A stretch of 64,000 nt of DNA from Progne subis subis. Lineage: Eukaryota > Chordata > Aves > Passeriformes > Hirundinidae. The translations under genes and the position numbers were made by a program. The DNA lies in the NCBI GenBank assembly GCA_022316685.1, contig JAKJHU010000036.1:6702849-6766848 (forward strand), given 5' to 3'. The notes under the pieces were generated by a model. The model had not been told where the DNA came from, ran no database searches, and saw only the letters and a list, made by a program, of their open reading frames with translations. Below are positions 51,672-61,993 of the stretch, in pieces (position 1 is the stretch's first letter; each line of letters opens with the position of its first letter).

Positions 51672-52463
51672 CACAGCCTCCTATCCGGCATCCACGTTGC
51701 TCAGGCATGGAGGAGCTCCATGAGCTGCATCACAGGCAGCAGGGAATTCTCAGCTCCGACACCTGGAGAACCTTCTGCCCCTCCTGCACTGACCTTGGTC
51801 GCTGCAGACCTTTCCTCTTGTTCTTACACACTTTTCTCTGGCCACAGTTACATCTGTGCAATCACTTTTTTCCCCCTTAAATATTATCACAGAAGGGTTT
51901 CTGCCATTTGCTGACGGCCTTGGCCATGGCCACCAGGGGGTCCGTCCTGGAGGCAGCTGGAATTGACTGTCAGACATGGGGGAAGCTTCTGGCAACTTCT
52001 CAGAAAAGCCACCCCTGTAAACCCACACCCTACTACTAAAACCTGGCCAAAGTAAACTCAATACACATGCCAAGGTGATGATTTTTCCTATTACCCTTTC
52101 TCTATTTTGTTCAACACTGCTAATATTAAATTGCATATTTTTTACAATTTTTACATTTTGCATATTTTTTTTCAATACGTACAATTTTTATATTTGAAAT
52201 TCCAGAGGACCCAAGCAAAAGCAGAATTTCATTATGATAGATGTTAAATGACAAAAACAATTGCAACCACTCTATCCCAAAAATCAATGAAATGGTTTTA
52301 TATATAATTATTGTCCTGTTCACTATAAATAAGGAGAAATTGGCAACCCATTATGTAAGAATCTTAATGACAATGAAAATATTGTCCAGATTTTAAAATA
52401 ATTTATTAAATTATCTCATTTCTTTCTTTTTTCAGTCTGTTTAAGCTTTTCTAATTTTAACAG

Positions 52464-52713
52464 GAGCCATAAAACTTTTTCCCCAGAAGTAGTATTTGTT
52501 CAATAAGAGTGAATGAATGCACATCAAGTCCTGCTGGCTCTGACAATAACCTTTAATGTGAGGTTTCAGTTAATAGCTTCAGATGTACCTGCCATCCAGA
52601 ATATAAGGAGCCATGTAGTGAAATTGCCATAAATCACTGTGTGGCTGGACTATGTCAGAACTGATCACAATTCAGTGATCTCCCTGGAGAGTTTAAGTGT
52701 CACAGTCTGACTA
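52464..52713 (+). pseudogene. Decayed EGF-pair exon of the same gene
   Basis: Seen: from 52509 one frame reads V-N-E-C, then after a TAA stop at 52554 a typical EGF tail (C..V-N-S-F-R-C-T-C), then a second unit (I-N-H-C..L-C-Q-N, TGA stop at 52662, ..L-P-G-E-F-K-C). At least three expected cysteines are replaced: Ala at the second cysteine of unit 1, and Phe and Ser at the third and fifth of unit 2. The end reads ACT-A-GTATA where ACT-G-GT would be a normal phase-1 donor. A candidate old acceptor is AACAG at 52459-52463, but it needs a frameshift to join the frame. Inferred: this was a working exon for about two EGF domains, now dead. Its loss keeps exons 33045-33149 and 55162-55284 in frame. 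The left boundary is uncertain. Confidence 0.72.
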
Positions 52714-52946
52714 GTATAAATCACTTTTGTCGTGAGGCATTTAGGTTTGTCAGAAAGAAATGTATCAAGAATGTAAATATGGCATTTAACATATATATAT
52801 ATTCTGTTGCTAATTTTTCCTTATCTAAACTTATGAAGTATCTTCTGGATATCTGTGACAGAAAAATAAATCAAAATGTCCTCATTTCTTTTTGTAGGAA
52901 ATGGTATATTCTTAAGTACTGAATCTGTTTTGATGAGAAGCCTTAT

Positions 52947-53018
52947 ACCAGATGTCTATATATTAAAGCCTATATAACCAGATGTTTATATATTAAAGCC
53001 TATATAACCAGATGTTTA
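52947..53018 (+). repeat. 30-bp tandem repeat, about 2.4 copies
   Basis: ACCAGATGTTTATATATTAA... repeats with a period of 30 (starts at 52947, 52977 and 53007). One base differs between the first two copies. It lies 235 bases after the decayed exon. Confidence 0.9.
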
Positions 53019-54689
53019 ATAATAAAATTGGGCCCTGAAGCCACTACCCTTTGTTCTTCAACTTAGTATAGTGATCTCTTTAAGTAGATCAAATTGCTCA
53101 AAGCCCAATAATCCGTGCTGTAATACTTTGATAATTAATTCAAAGCACAAAAATAAAATGATACACATGCTAATACTTTTATTTAAAATCTATAAAGTTA
53201 TTATAAATAATAATTTTTATTTCATCAAGGAAAAAAAACCTTGGCTTTTCTATTTTCTTTATTTCAATGAAAGTCATATATGCAATAGCTATAGACATAT
53301 CTGTGCGTAGCTGTTACCATCATTGTTCAACATTTCCATTTTATTTCTTTATCATCATTTTTTTATATTAGGTTTATGTAGTACTTCATTATGCAGATGT
53401 TTAGAGCTATTTACAAAGGCAAAAATGAGAGACTTAAATTTTTAATGGCAATCAACAAGGAGAAAAACTTCAGCTGTGCAAGAATATTGCACAGCTGGTG
53501 TTTAGGATGGATTCAAACATAGCTTAAAGTCACCTTTCTGCATCTACTGATTTAGAAACTAAAATGACTGCATGTGTAGGGTGGTTTTAATATGCATTGC
53601 CTTGTATTTAGGCCTCAAAGGGTCATTCCACAAGCCAGAATTTGTAAAGTGCAGCATGTTCCAGCAATTTACCCTGATGGTCAGAACCTGCTGTCCATCA
53701 TCATGTTGCTGTACATCATGTAACAAGATGTTTGGAAGTAAAAAAATCTTCCAGATCAGGAGGTCTTCAGTCATGCCTCAGGAATATTTTCTTTTAGTTT
53801 AAAGACTATGTCCAAGCAGTACTGAACTTTTGAAATTTCATAATTATTTATTATACTCAACTGCACTTAATAAACACTATTAAAACTAGGTTATGTTTAG
53901 TTTTTAAAGCTATCACAGTATACTGTAGCACTACACATTTATTTAAACTTCTTTGACCAAAGAGTATTCCTTTTTGTCTAAAAATTTGATTAACATAATG
54001 TCAGATATGGGGCAACTCAATGGCACACTGGAATCTGTCATGATGATACCCATGCTACTGAAGCATGACATTACTTTATAAATATATTTTTAAATTAAAT
54101 GTGAAGTTCAGACCTTCAGCCAGATTTGGTGACTAAATTTATGAGACACTGGAATTCATTATATTTAATTCACTGAACCAAATCTCTGGTTTAAGTCTTT
54201 AGTGGCTTTTCATGGCTGCACTTGTTAAATTATAATAAATTAGTCCAGTCTATCTTGATCTTTGTTGCACTAAAAATATTTAGAGAATTTTAAGTGCTCA
54301 GCCAATAGAAGACCAGAAAACAGTACTTCTTATGGTTTATCTCACTAAGTTTTATGACCAAACCAAAATGTCTAAAATTTGAAACTTTGCATTAATATTC
54401 AGCATTTGGGTATTAGCTCTATGCATATGGGTTGATTTTTCAACTGCTTTATATCACTTAGTTGAATATATTTATTAGATTTCAAAAAAATCAGTCAAAC
54501 AAAAAATATTTACTTGCAGCTATTTATTGTGTATGTTCAAAAATAAAAATGCTGTCATCAATGAAAATTATTATTTCCTTGATGCCTATTGTGTTTTGAA
54601 TTTTTTTCATTACAGTTTGAAGTACAGCTTTATCATTGACTTTGTCATTATGACTTTGTTCCATTTAGAGTTGTTTTGTATGCAACTTC

Positions 54690-55002
54690 CTGAAGGGTGG
54701 TTGTAGATGGCTGGGGGTTGGTCTCTTTCTCTAGGCAGCAACTGACAGAACGAGAGGACACAGTCTCAGGCTGCACCAAGGGAAATATAGGTTAGATATT
54801 AGGAAAAAGTTTTTCATGGAGAGAGTGATAAGGTACTGGAATAGTCTGCCCGGGGAGGTGGTGGATTCACCATCCCTGGATGTGTTTAAAAAAAGATTGG
54901 ATGTGGCACTCAATGCCATGATCTAGTTGAAGTGTTAGGGCATGGGTTGGACTCTATGATCTCGAAGATCTCTTCCAACCTAGATATTCTGTGATTCTGT
55001 AT
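54690..55002 (+). mobile_element. CR1 LINE 3' end
   Basis: CTTCCTGAAGGGTGGTTGTAG, GAGAGGACACAGTCTCAGGCTGCACCAAGGG, TTAGGAAAAAGTTTTTCATGG, GGTACTGGAATAGTCTGCCCGGGGAGGTGG, TCTTCCAACC and the terminal ATTCTGTGATTCTGT are the full CR1 3' untranslated order. It ends about 160 bases before exon 4 at 55162 and so lies close to its acceptor and branch region. Confidence 0.9.
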
Positions 55003-55161
55003 ATGAAATTGAAACTTTCAAGGAAAGTGGAATATTTTACCCTATCTTAAATAAGATTTCAAAACATAAGAAAAGTACACATTTAATTGGTCTATGACTT
55101 GTCTGTTTTATCAGACTAAATGTAATAAATTTCCTAAGTCTGTTACTCTATTTTTTGACAG

Positions 55162-55284
55162 GTTTTACTGGTGAGTTATGTGAAGCAGATGTTGCTGCCT
55201 GCCTATCACAACCATGTGGAGCCTCCAGCATCTGTAAAGATATTGTGGGTGGCTATCTTTGTTTCTGTGCTCCTGGTTTTATAG
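55162..55284 (+). CDS. EYS: EGF-like exon 4 of window, no calcium-binding pair
   Basis: The exon is 123 bp (41 codons, phase 1 to 1). The acceptor is TTTTTTGACAG|G and the donor is G|GTGAGT. It encodes GFTGELC closing the previous EGF, then AAC..PC..IC..LC.C and APGFIG. The residues before the first cysteine are Val-Ala-Ala instead of (I/V)-(D/N)-E, so this EGF lacks the usual calcium-binding acidic pair. D-x4-Y-x-C is kept, and CLSQPC fits the O-glucosylation consensus. It is the first exon after the decayed EGF-pair exon, so its first cysteine now closes the EGF begun in exon 3. Confidence 0.85.
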   Translation, partial: VLLVSYVKQMLLPAYHNHVEPPASVKILWVAIFVSVLLVL

Positions 55285-56877
55285 GTGAGTTCATAGAAGT
55301 GCTATTTAACATGTTTCAGTCAGTCCTAAATCAGAGAAAAGAAGTTGGTTCAAAAGTAGCAATAGATAAATTAGCAGTGTTCCTCTGATTCAGTCAGAAA
55401 CAACTTTTGTTTCCTTGCACACAAAAGTACTTGGCTGAGTAAGAGTATTCAGCTGTAAAAAACACCGACTGCAAGGGACGATTTCCCCTCCAATTACTCC
55501 TTATACTATTTTAGACATGGTGTCTGCCTTACACTGATGTGATTTGAACTCCCAGCCATATGCAAGTTGGCCTTAATTTATCTCCTTTGTGCTCCGTTAT
55601 AGTAAGACTGCAGTAACAAGGGTCTCAACTGCCAAACATACATCCAAGATCCTGGGCAGGTTTAACGACTCATGTTTGTATCTACCCTGCAGGCCATTGT
55701 CATTAGACTGACTAGATTAAAATTAGTTTGGCTATGTCAGCATACTGACTTGGTATTTTGAGAGGACAGTGTTAAAAAAAAAAAAAAAAAAAATCGTCTT
55801 TCTAGATACATATACAGGTATTTTTGATCAACTATGTGGTGAATAAACAAGGGTAGTAGGAATTCTCTGAGTAGCAGATCAGCTGCAGTACCCAAAAGAA
55901 AGAATAAGATGACTCTAAAATCTCTCTCAATAGTCAAGGAGGACACTTGGACAACCAGAGGAACTGACATCTTGAGACAACTGCATAGCTCTTAACTTGC
56001 TGCTCTACATCCTTACATAAGCATTGATTTAGATTAAATAATCTACTATTTAAGAGTGGTAGTATTTGTTTCTTTAATGCAGTGAAATGCTTTCTCCTAT
56101 TTCTATGGTTGGTTTATTTTATTATTATTATAAAAATATAAAGTCAAATTGTATGATTTTACTTGTGATAATCCTTGGAGAAATATTTTTTTAATTGAAA
56201 AGTTTGTTTAAATTCTTATATCTGTATAACAGTGGACCAGTAATTTAAATTTTTTCTGTGGTCCACTAAAACCCTCAAAATCCCTCAGAAACAATCAGGA
56301 GCTTTATCTATCTTGAAGCATTAGTAATAATGTATTTGATGCCAGAAAAAATATTAGATATGTTATTCACAACTAGAAATCAATATCAATATTTTTCCTC
56401 TGCATATTTACAAATACATGCCAATATCTAACTTTCTGATTTTTAATTTCTACAAAATAAGAAAATATTTGTCCATAATTAAAACATTTCCCAACATTTC
56501 CCATAAAGATATTGTAAACAAAACCATAAATTGATAAATTAATGAAAAAATAGAGAAAGATTGTATTTCTTTTTGTTGGAAACCATATTTACACCTGTGA
56601 TGTTTTAGGAAAACTCAAGGCTTTCTTCCCCTTAAAATATGAAAATATGCAAGGTTTTTACTACATCTGTAAGGACTCAACAAATTATTTGTTGAACATT
56701 AAATTCTCTTTTTTTCTTTAATCAACAAGAAATGAATTCCCCAAAGACAATTTATGGCTCATTGGTAAAATCTCACTCCTTGTACCTAAGCTCAGTTATT
56801 TCATTTTGTTGGCTGCCTGCACTCATGATTCACTAGTGGTGTGTTCCTAATTAAATGAATCCTTCACTTGTTTCCAG
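55285..56877 (+). other. Intron between exons 4 and 5
   Basis: A 1.59-kb AT-rich intron with a poly(A) run at about 55772-55791. No other element was recognised. Confidence 0.8.
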
Positions 56878-56991
56878 GTCATAACTGTGAGATTGAAGTG
56901 GATGAGTGTCTCAGTGACCCTTGTCACAATGGAGCTACTTGTGTTGACCACCTGAATGCCTTTAGTTGCATCTGTCAGGATGGATTTGAAG
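56878..56991 (+). CDS. EYS: EGF-like exon 5 of window, weak donor
   Basis: The exon is 114 bp (38 codons, phase 1 to 1). The acceptor is TTGTTTCCAG|G. The donor is G|GTATAA, with A instead of G at intron position +5, a weaker match than the other six. It encodes GHNC, then VDEC..PC..TC..SC.C and DGFEG, a calcium-binding-type EGF with O-glucose (CLSDPC) and O-fucose (C-x4-T-C) consensus sites. It heads a tight cluster, with exon 6 following after 1.16 kb. Skipping this exon would leave the frame intact. Confidence 0.85.
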
Positions 56992-58148
56992 GTATAAAAA
57001 AATCCACCGTATGATAACTTTGTAAACCTACTCAGAGTTTTGCACCATTTTTTTAACATATCAGATGAGATGCATGTACTTCATCTGAAGTAATAAACAT
57101 GTCAGTTAGAAGAAGTGTATCTTGAAAAAATTACCTATTTTGTTTTCATGATAGCATAGAACTAGGTGTTGTCTGCTAACTGCTGTCTTGGCTGTTGAAA
57201 GTGGATCTTTTGGATTCAGTGAAGTTCTGCAATAGGAGATACTGTTTTTGGCAAGCTTTTAAAATATTTTGAAGCTTTAATATCCTTGAACTGAGAAAAA
57301 AAAACTACAACTGTGTGGTAAAGGTTTTGGTTTTGGCATATTTGTACAATTTATAGGAAAAATTTAATCACTTTTATAAGTGATAATCACATTAATAGAT
57401 GCAGCTATGCTTTCAGCTTAGATGGGGAATTTAAAGTGTATCCATTTTCTTTTTAAAGCACCAGTTTTTAAACATCATGGATATTTAATCATTAAAATGC
57501 AAATCAATCCATAATTCAAATGTCCAAGTGCAAAATAATACATTTTTACCACTCATATACTCAGAAAAATCATTGTTTGCATTTTTATTTTTTAAAATGT
57601 CTTTAACCTCCCAAATCACACAATTGATGCAAGTTTTCATTTAGTCTTCAAGTGATAAAGAATTTGGTTCACTGAAAAGTATTAGCAATAAAGTATTTTT
57701 ATACTTTGAGTAGTTATGTGGAATACATTTACTTCTGTCTATAACTGATTTCCTTTCCACAGTTTTTTGGGAGTATCATGACTTTTGCCTTATCATGGAC
57801 ATAAATATTTCCTCTCATGCCACTGTAATTATTATATTTAATATATACTTAATTATACCTAATGTAAGATGTTTTCTGCTCTTCTATATTTTTATAATAA
57901 GGAAATGATCTGCTTTAAGTCATAGTATAACTATTTGATGACTGTAATTTTAATATTTTTGAAAAATTACTGAACAACTTAAACATTCAGAAGATGAACA
58001 TCTGTCATAAACAGACAGACCTGAATATAAAAAGGGTGTCAAATAAATTCTGATTTGCGAGTTATATTCAGTTAAGATAAATGTCAGTCTTTACCTCAAG
58101 GTGCTATGGAATAACTTATTTCCCCCTTCCTTGATTCTACATTCATAG
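56992..58148 (+). other. Intron between exons 5 and 6
   Basis: A 1.16-kb AT-rich intron with no element recognised. It begins with the non-consensus donor GTATAA. Confidence 0.8.
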
Positions 58149-58262
58149 GTACAACTTGTGAAACAAATATAAATGAATGTCAGTCTTCTCCATGTCTTCA
58201 TAATGCATCATGTGCAGATCTTATTGGTGGCTATAAATGCGCCTGTTTACCTGGCTTTACTG
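58149..58262 (+). CDS. EYS: EGF-like exon 6 of window
   Basis: The exon is 114 bp (38 codons, phase 1 to 1). The acceptor is ACATTCATAG|G and the donor is G|GTGAGT. It encodes GTTC, then INEC..PC..SC..KC.C and LPGFTG. Asn-Glu before the first cysteine and D-x4-Y-x-C indicate a calcium-binding EGF. CQSSPC fits O-glucosylation and C-x4-S-C fits O-fucosylation. N-A-S just before the third cysteine is an N-glycosylation sequon. The next exon follows after only 449 bp, the shortest intron here. Confidence 0.87.
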
Positions 58263-58711
58263 GTGAGTTGTTTTCATAGTAAACCTTGTTTTCCACAGCC
58301 AGGTAGTCCACAAAGCATCCATTAAGACATTATTGATTAATATGCTTGTGTTTTATTGTCATTTCTCTTTACCTGCCTTGGCCTAATGTTTAATTTACAT
58401 TTCAATAAGCTGGAACACTGACTGCATCTGTAAACTACATATCACAAGATGAATTAGTCTGGATTTTAACAGGCCTTCAAAGCTTGCACACATAAGGAAG
58501 ACTAGTTACCATTTAGCAACTCAGAAATAAGCTGGTACGCATTTCTGGTTATAAGAACAAAATAGATGCTGATATTAGTAGTGTGGCGGCTTATTTGTCT
58601 GGTATATGTTAGCTTATCTTCACAAGTTGCTTGAAATTTTTGCTGTGCAAACGAATTAGAAATTGGCACCTAATTTTTTAGTAAGTGTTCAAAACTTTCA
58701 TCTTTTCAAAG
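58263..58711 (+). other. Intron between exons 6 and 7
   Basis: A 449-bp intron, the shortest here. Nothing was recognised in it. Confidence 0.85.
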
Positions 58712-58825
58712 GTGCAAGATGTGAAACAGATACAGATGAGTGTGCTTCATTTCCCTGCAAGAATGGAGCCACCTGCATTGACCAACCTGGTAATTATTTC
58801 TGCCAATGTGTGGCCCCGTTCAAAG
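58712..58825 (+). CDS. EYS: EGF-like exon 7 of window
   Basis: The exon is 114 bp (38 codons, phase 1 to 1). The acceptor is TCTTTTCAAAG|G and the donor is G|GTAATG. It encodes GARC, then TDEC..PC..TC..FC.C and ends VAPFKG. It is a calcium-binding-type EGF with O-glucose (CASFPC) and O-fucose (C-x4-T-C) consensus sites. The final turn is A-P-F-K-G rather than the usual P-G-F-x-G. The sixth cysteine must come from an exon beyond this one; none was recognised in the remaining 5.2 kb, so the following intron runs past the window edge. Confidence 0.86.
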
Positions 58826-59964
58826 GTAATGAACACCAAGGGAGAGGGGAAAGCAAACATAATTATCTTTAGAAGGCATTTCTTGCACTTGTCTAAATGC
58901 ATTTCAGTCTTCCTTCAGCATTAATAGTCCTTCACTTTCTCAAGCAAAGCTTTCAAAGTGACTGGTGATATATGCCTTCAGCTGCAAGTAAGTTGAAGGG
59001 AACATTGTTTATACATCTGCTAGGTGTGCTCCTTTTTTAAACAAAATTGGTAATTCAAAATCATTTTGTTAACAGAATGAAATTTCTTATGTAGGTAATA
59101 GGAGGTATATACCCATTAAGCTGCCAACACAAAGATTGGTTGATTTTCTACAGTTTTCTCTCTAATTTTATTGGCATTCTCTATATTATTTATCATTTTT
59201 AGTAAACAATTCATAGCAACCTTGGAATCCAGAAACTGTGATTATTTCTCTTGATGCTTTTAAAAGAAATACACTTAAATTACAAAGGTTATTCTGACCT
59301 TTTTAATATAAATTTTGGGGTGAAATTTTAAACACTTACTGCTAAAATAATTTAAAGTAACGAATAATGTGGTGTTCTTGAGCAAATCTAGTTCAAGTGA
59401 TATTCTCAATTAACAACAACTGTTGATTTATAAGTTAAATATAAACACATTTTTCCTCCAGCAGTTTGATATAATGATACTTATAATTCCAGAACAATCA
59501 TTAAAATGCAATTTTCCTGGTATGTTGAGACAGCAGGACTTTTCCCCTTTAGGGAAGATGGTTGAATAAAATTTATTATTCATGAGCTCATGAACAAACA
59601 CTCATATTTGTTCGTATTATTTTAATTAATATTCAAAATTTAGTTTGTCATTTTTGTTAGTTTTAATTTATGTTCTACTGAATAAAATCCAGTACAATAA
59701 CAAGTAAATTACTACTGCAGTATCAGAATTGCTTCTGTGCAGGAAGATGTGAAATAATTTTCAGTACATGGTTAGAAAGACTAGTCTCTTGAGTACATCT
59801 TACAAAAGGACCAGATTTACAGCAGACTTTGATATTTATTTAGGTATTTAAGTAAGTAATTAAAAATTCAGAAAGTCAACCTTTCCGTAGTCATCCTTCA
59901 AAGAGACTAGCAGTGTCTCATACACTCAATGGAAAAGGTAAGCTGTGCTGGCAACACTCGTAAC

Positions 59965-61238
59965 TCGTAACTGAGATCCTCTGAAAACATTATAGGAGGA
60001 AGTAGACAATGGTCTGCTGTGCCACTGAGGCACTCACAAGTCTATGAGGTCAGATGGGATCCACTCGAGGGTACAGAGGAAATGCCAGAAGAGCTCACCA
60101 AGATTCTCTCCATCATTTGCCATCAATTCTGGCTAACTGGGAAGGTTGCAGATGACTGGAAGTTGACCAGTGTGATGCCCATTCTCAGGATGGGTTGGAA
60201 GGAGGATTCAGGGAACTACAGTCCTGTCAGCCTGGCCTCAGCATCTGGCAAGATTGTGGAACAGATTTTCTTGAGTGTAATCACATGATGCTTACACGAC
60301 AACCAGAGGATCAGGCCCAGACATGTTCAGTTTAGGATAGTCAGGTCCCGCTTGACCAACCTGATCACCTTTTATGACCAAGTGACCCACGTCATGGGTG
60401 ATGGGAAGCCTGTGGATGTTGTCTACCTGTACTTCATCAAAGATTTTGATGCTGTCTCCAAGAGCTCCTGGAGAAGCCGGTAATCCATGGCTAAGACAGC
60501 CATGCACTCTTCACTGGGTTAAGAACTGGCTGGATGGCCAGATTCAGAGAGTGTTAGTGAATTGAGTCACAATCATGTGATGGATGGTCACTAGTGGGGT
60601 TCTCCAGGACTCAATATTGGGTCCAGTCCTGTATAATATCTTTGTCAATGATGGGCATGGATGGCCCAAGGGCACCCTCAATCTGTTTGGAGATGACACC
60701 AAGTTGGTGTCAGATGGTTGATCTATTGGAAATTAGGAAGGCTCTGAAGAGGAATCAGGACAGGCTGGTTCAGTGGGCCAAGGTCAGTGGTATGAGGTTC
60801 AATAAGACAAAGTGAAGGGTCCTACACTTCAGTCGTGGCAACCCTATTCATCCCTACAGGTTTTGGGCAGAGTGACCGGAAAGCTGCCCAGCAGAAGAGA
60901 AGCTGGGGTTGACAGAGTTTGAACATGGGCCACTGTGTGCCCAGGTGGCCAAGAAGGCCCAGGGCAACCTGGGCTGTATCAGCAATAGTGTGGCCAGCAG
61001 GACCAGGGCAGGGATTGTCCCTCTGTACTTGGCACTGGTGAGGCCACACATCAAGCGCTGTGTCCACTTCTGGGCCCCTCACTACAAGAAAGACACTGAG
61101 GGGCTGGAGCATGTGCAGATGAGGACAACAGAGCAAGTGAAGGTTCTGGAGTGTAAATCGTATCAGGAGTGACCAAGGGAGCTGGGGTTGCTTAGCTTGT
61201 AGAGGAAGAGGCTCAGGGGTGACCTTATCACTCTCTAC
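59965..61238 (+). pseudogene. CR1 LINE ORF2 remnant, 5' segment
   Basis: Known: CR1 is the main avian LINE; its ORF2 encodes endonuclease and reverse transcriptase. Seen: an 89-codon frame (60019-60288) carries W-x-L-x-x-V-x-P-I and N-Y-x-P-V-S-L of the reverse-transcriptase fingers. The following stretch holds remnants of the F-N-D/F-A-D-D core and, at 60909-61172, of the C-terminal YLALVRPHI segment. Stops and frameshifts break it into pieces, so it is inactive. It stops at CTCTCTAC, where the LTR is inserted; its 3' end continues at 61994. Confidence 0.85.
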
Positions 61239-61993
61239 TGTGGTGCTGCAGAACTGTTTTATTAGGTTTTTGTAAGAAGTTTATGTTATGGTTCATTTCA
61301 CTGTATCCCAAATTTTGTATCCCTTTTGTGTCATCTGTATAATAAGGTGTTTTGTGTCAATCATCCCACCCCTCACATGGCATGTAACATCCCCTCTGCC
61401 CCCCCTCACTCTGGGGCAGCCTGTCTATCACTCCAGGGGTCCCTCCCAGATTGCGAAACCTCAGGGAGAGGGCTTCGGGTGGATAGGTAGCCTGGGGGGA
61501 ATTCTTTTCCTCTGGAGGTGGTTGGTCCGAGGCTTGGGGGTGGGCACACCTTGTTACCCCCTGAATCCCCTGATTTGCTGTCTTGTTGTATCCTCCCTGG
61601 AACCCCTCCCCCGCTTATAAGGTAGAGGAGGGAGATTCAAACTCTCTCCGAGCAGCTCTCTCAGCAGCTCCTCGCTCAGCAGCTCTTCGCTCAGCTACCT
61701 CTCTCTCAGCTGCTCTTCGCTCAGCTACCTTGCTCTCAGCTGCTCAGCTCCCAGCCTCTGAGCTCTCGCCTCTGAGCTTGGAGCTCTCTGCTTCTCAACT
61801 CTGGAGCTAATAAACATCTTTTAACCTGCTAAGCTGAGAGCCAGCCTTTTCTCTTCTGCTGCTGTTGACTGTCTCGACATACGGGGTCCAACTGCTAAGC
61901 CGAAGCCGAAACGAACTGGATACATCTGTATCTGTGTTGACCGAGCTAGCCAGAGGTCCTCTCCCACCCGGAGCGGGGACAAAACCAGAGACA
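61239..61993 (+). mobile_element. Solo LTR inserted in CR1, 755 bp
   Basis: It starts TGTGGTGCTGCAGAAC and ends AAACCAGAGACA. It has TTATAAGG near 61616, AATAAA at 61809-61814, and a CTCAGC-rich array between them. The flanks CTCTAC (61233-61238) and CTTTAC (61994-61999) match in five of six bases and join the CR1 sequence on both sides. No internal retroviral genes remain. The 75- and 122-codon open frames within it are LTR sequence, not genes. Confidence 0.87.
61650..61760 (+). repeat. Imperfect AGCTCTTCGCTC-type tandem array in LTR
   Basis: Units such as CAGCTCTTCGCTCAGCTACCT and CTCTCAGCTGCTC recur four to five times with changes. They lie just after the TATA box and so probably in the transcribed leader of the LTR. 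Confidence 0.8.

Larger units (their letters stand above)
50172..52050. mobile_element. LTR of family B, copy 2, carrying two nested solo LTRs
   Basis: The outer element begins TGTTTTGGTGGGCTGACCC and ends near CTAAAACCTGGCCA. Its pieces are 50172-50239, 50639-51301 and 51672-2050 past 50000. They share ordered landmarks with copy 1 at 33521-34333: AGGGACAGCCTGCTCC, CACAGCCTCCTATCCGGCATCCACG, ACTGACCTTGGTCGCTGCAG, and AAGCCACCCCTGTA. The insertions at 50240-50638 and 51302-51671 interrupt it cleanly. Without them it would be about 1.1 kb. Orientation is not settled. Confidence 0.75.
33150..55161 (+). other. Large intron between exons 3 and 4
   Basis: A 22.0-kb intron dense in retroelements, listed separately, and containing the decayed EGF exon at 52464-52713. 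No feature was recognised in 34510-35690, 38226-40420, 42455-44370, 44711-46140, 47126-47640, 47766-50171, 52051-52463, or 52714-54689 other than a 30-bp tandem repeat. Within these, the GC-richer segment near 48000-48250 ends in AATAAA and could be part of an unidentified LTR. Confidence 0.7.
16924..58825 (+). other. EYS: EGF-repeat gene, internal part (probable EYS); seven exons
   Basis: Seen: seven plus-strand exons of 105-123 bp, each flanked by AG and GT, each starting and ending in phase 1, and each encoding one EGF-like cysteine unit with the C-x-[DN]-x4-[FY]-x-C-x-C signature. Introns measure 2.3, 13.6, 22.0, 1.6, 1.2 and 0.45 kb. Known: EYS is a large secreted proteoglycan-like protein of the photoreceptor matrix and ciliary region. 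It has many N-terminal EGF domains and C-terminal laminin G/EGF alternation, and its gene is very large and split into small exons. Inferred: this window covers part of the EGF array. No signal peptide, laminin G domain or terminal exon is present, so both gene ends lie outside. Alternatives are another EGF-array gene such as a Notch or Crumbs relative; the widely spaced single-EGF exons argue against those. Confidence 0.62.

Noticed and set aside
16924..58825. Notch or Crumbs family identity
   Set aside because: Those genes usually carry several EGFs per exon or split them at other points, and no LNR, ankyrin or laminin G unit is present. Not fully excluded.
59744..59830. Possible eighth exon: CTGTGCAG then a frame starting G-R-C-E-I
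   Set aside because: After five residues it shows none of the EGF cysteine spacing and meets a stop. The acceptor-like match is likely chance.
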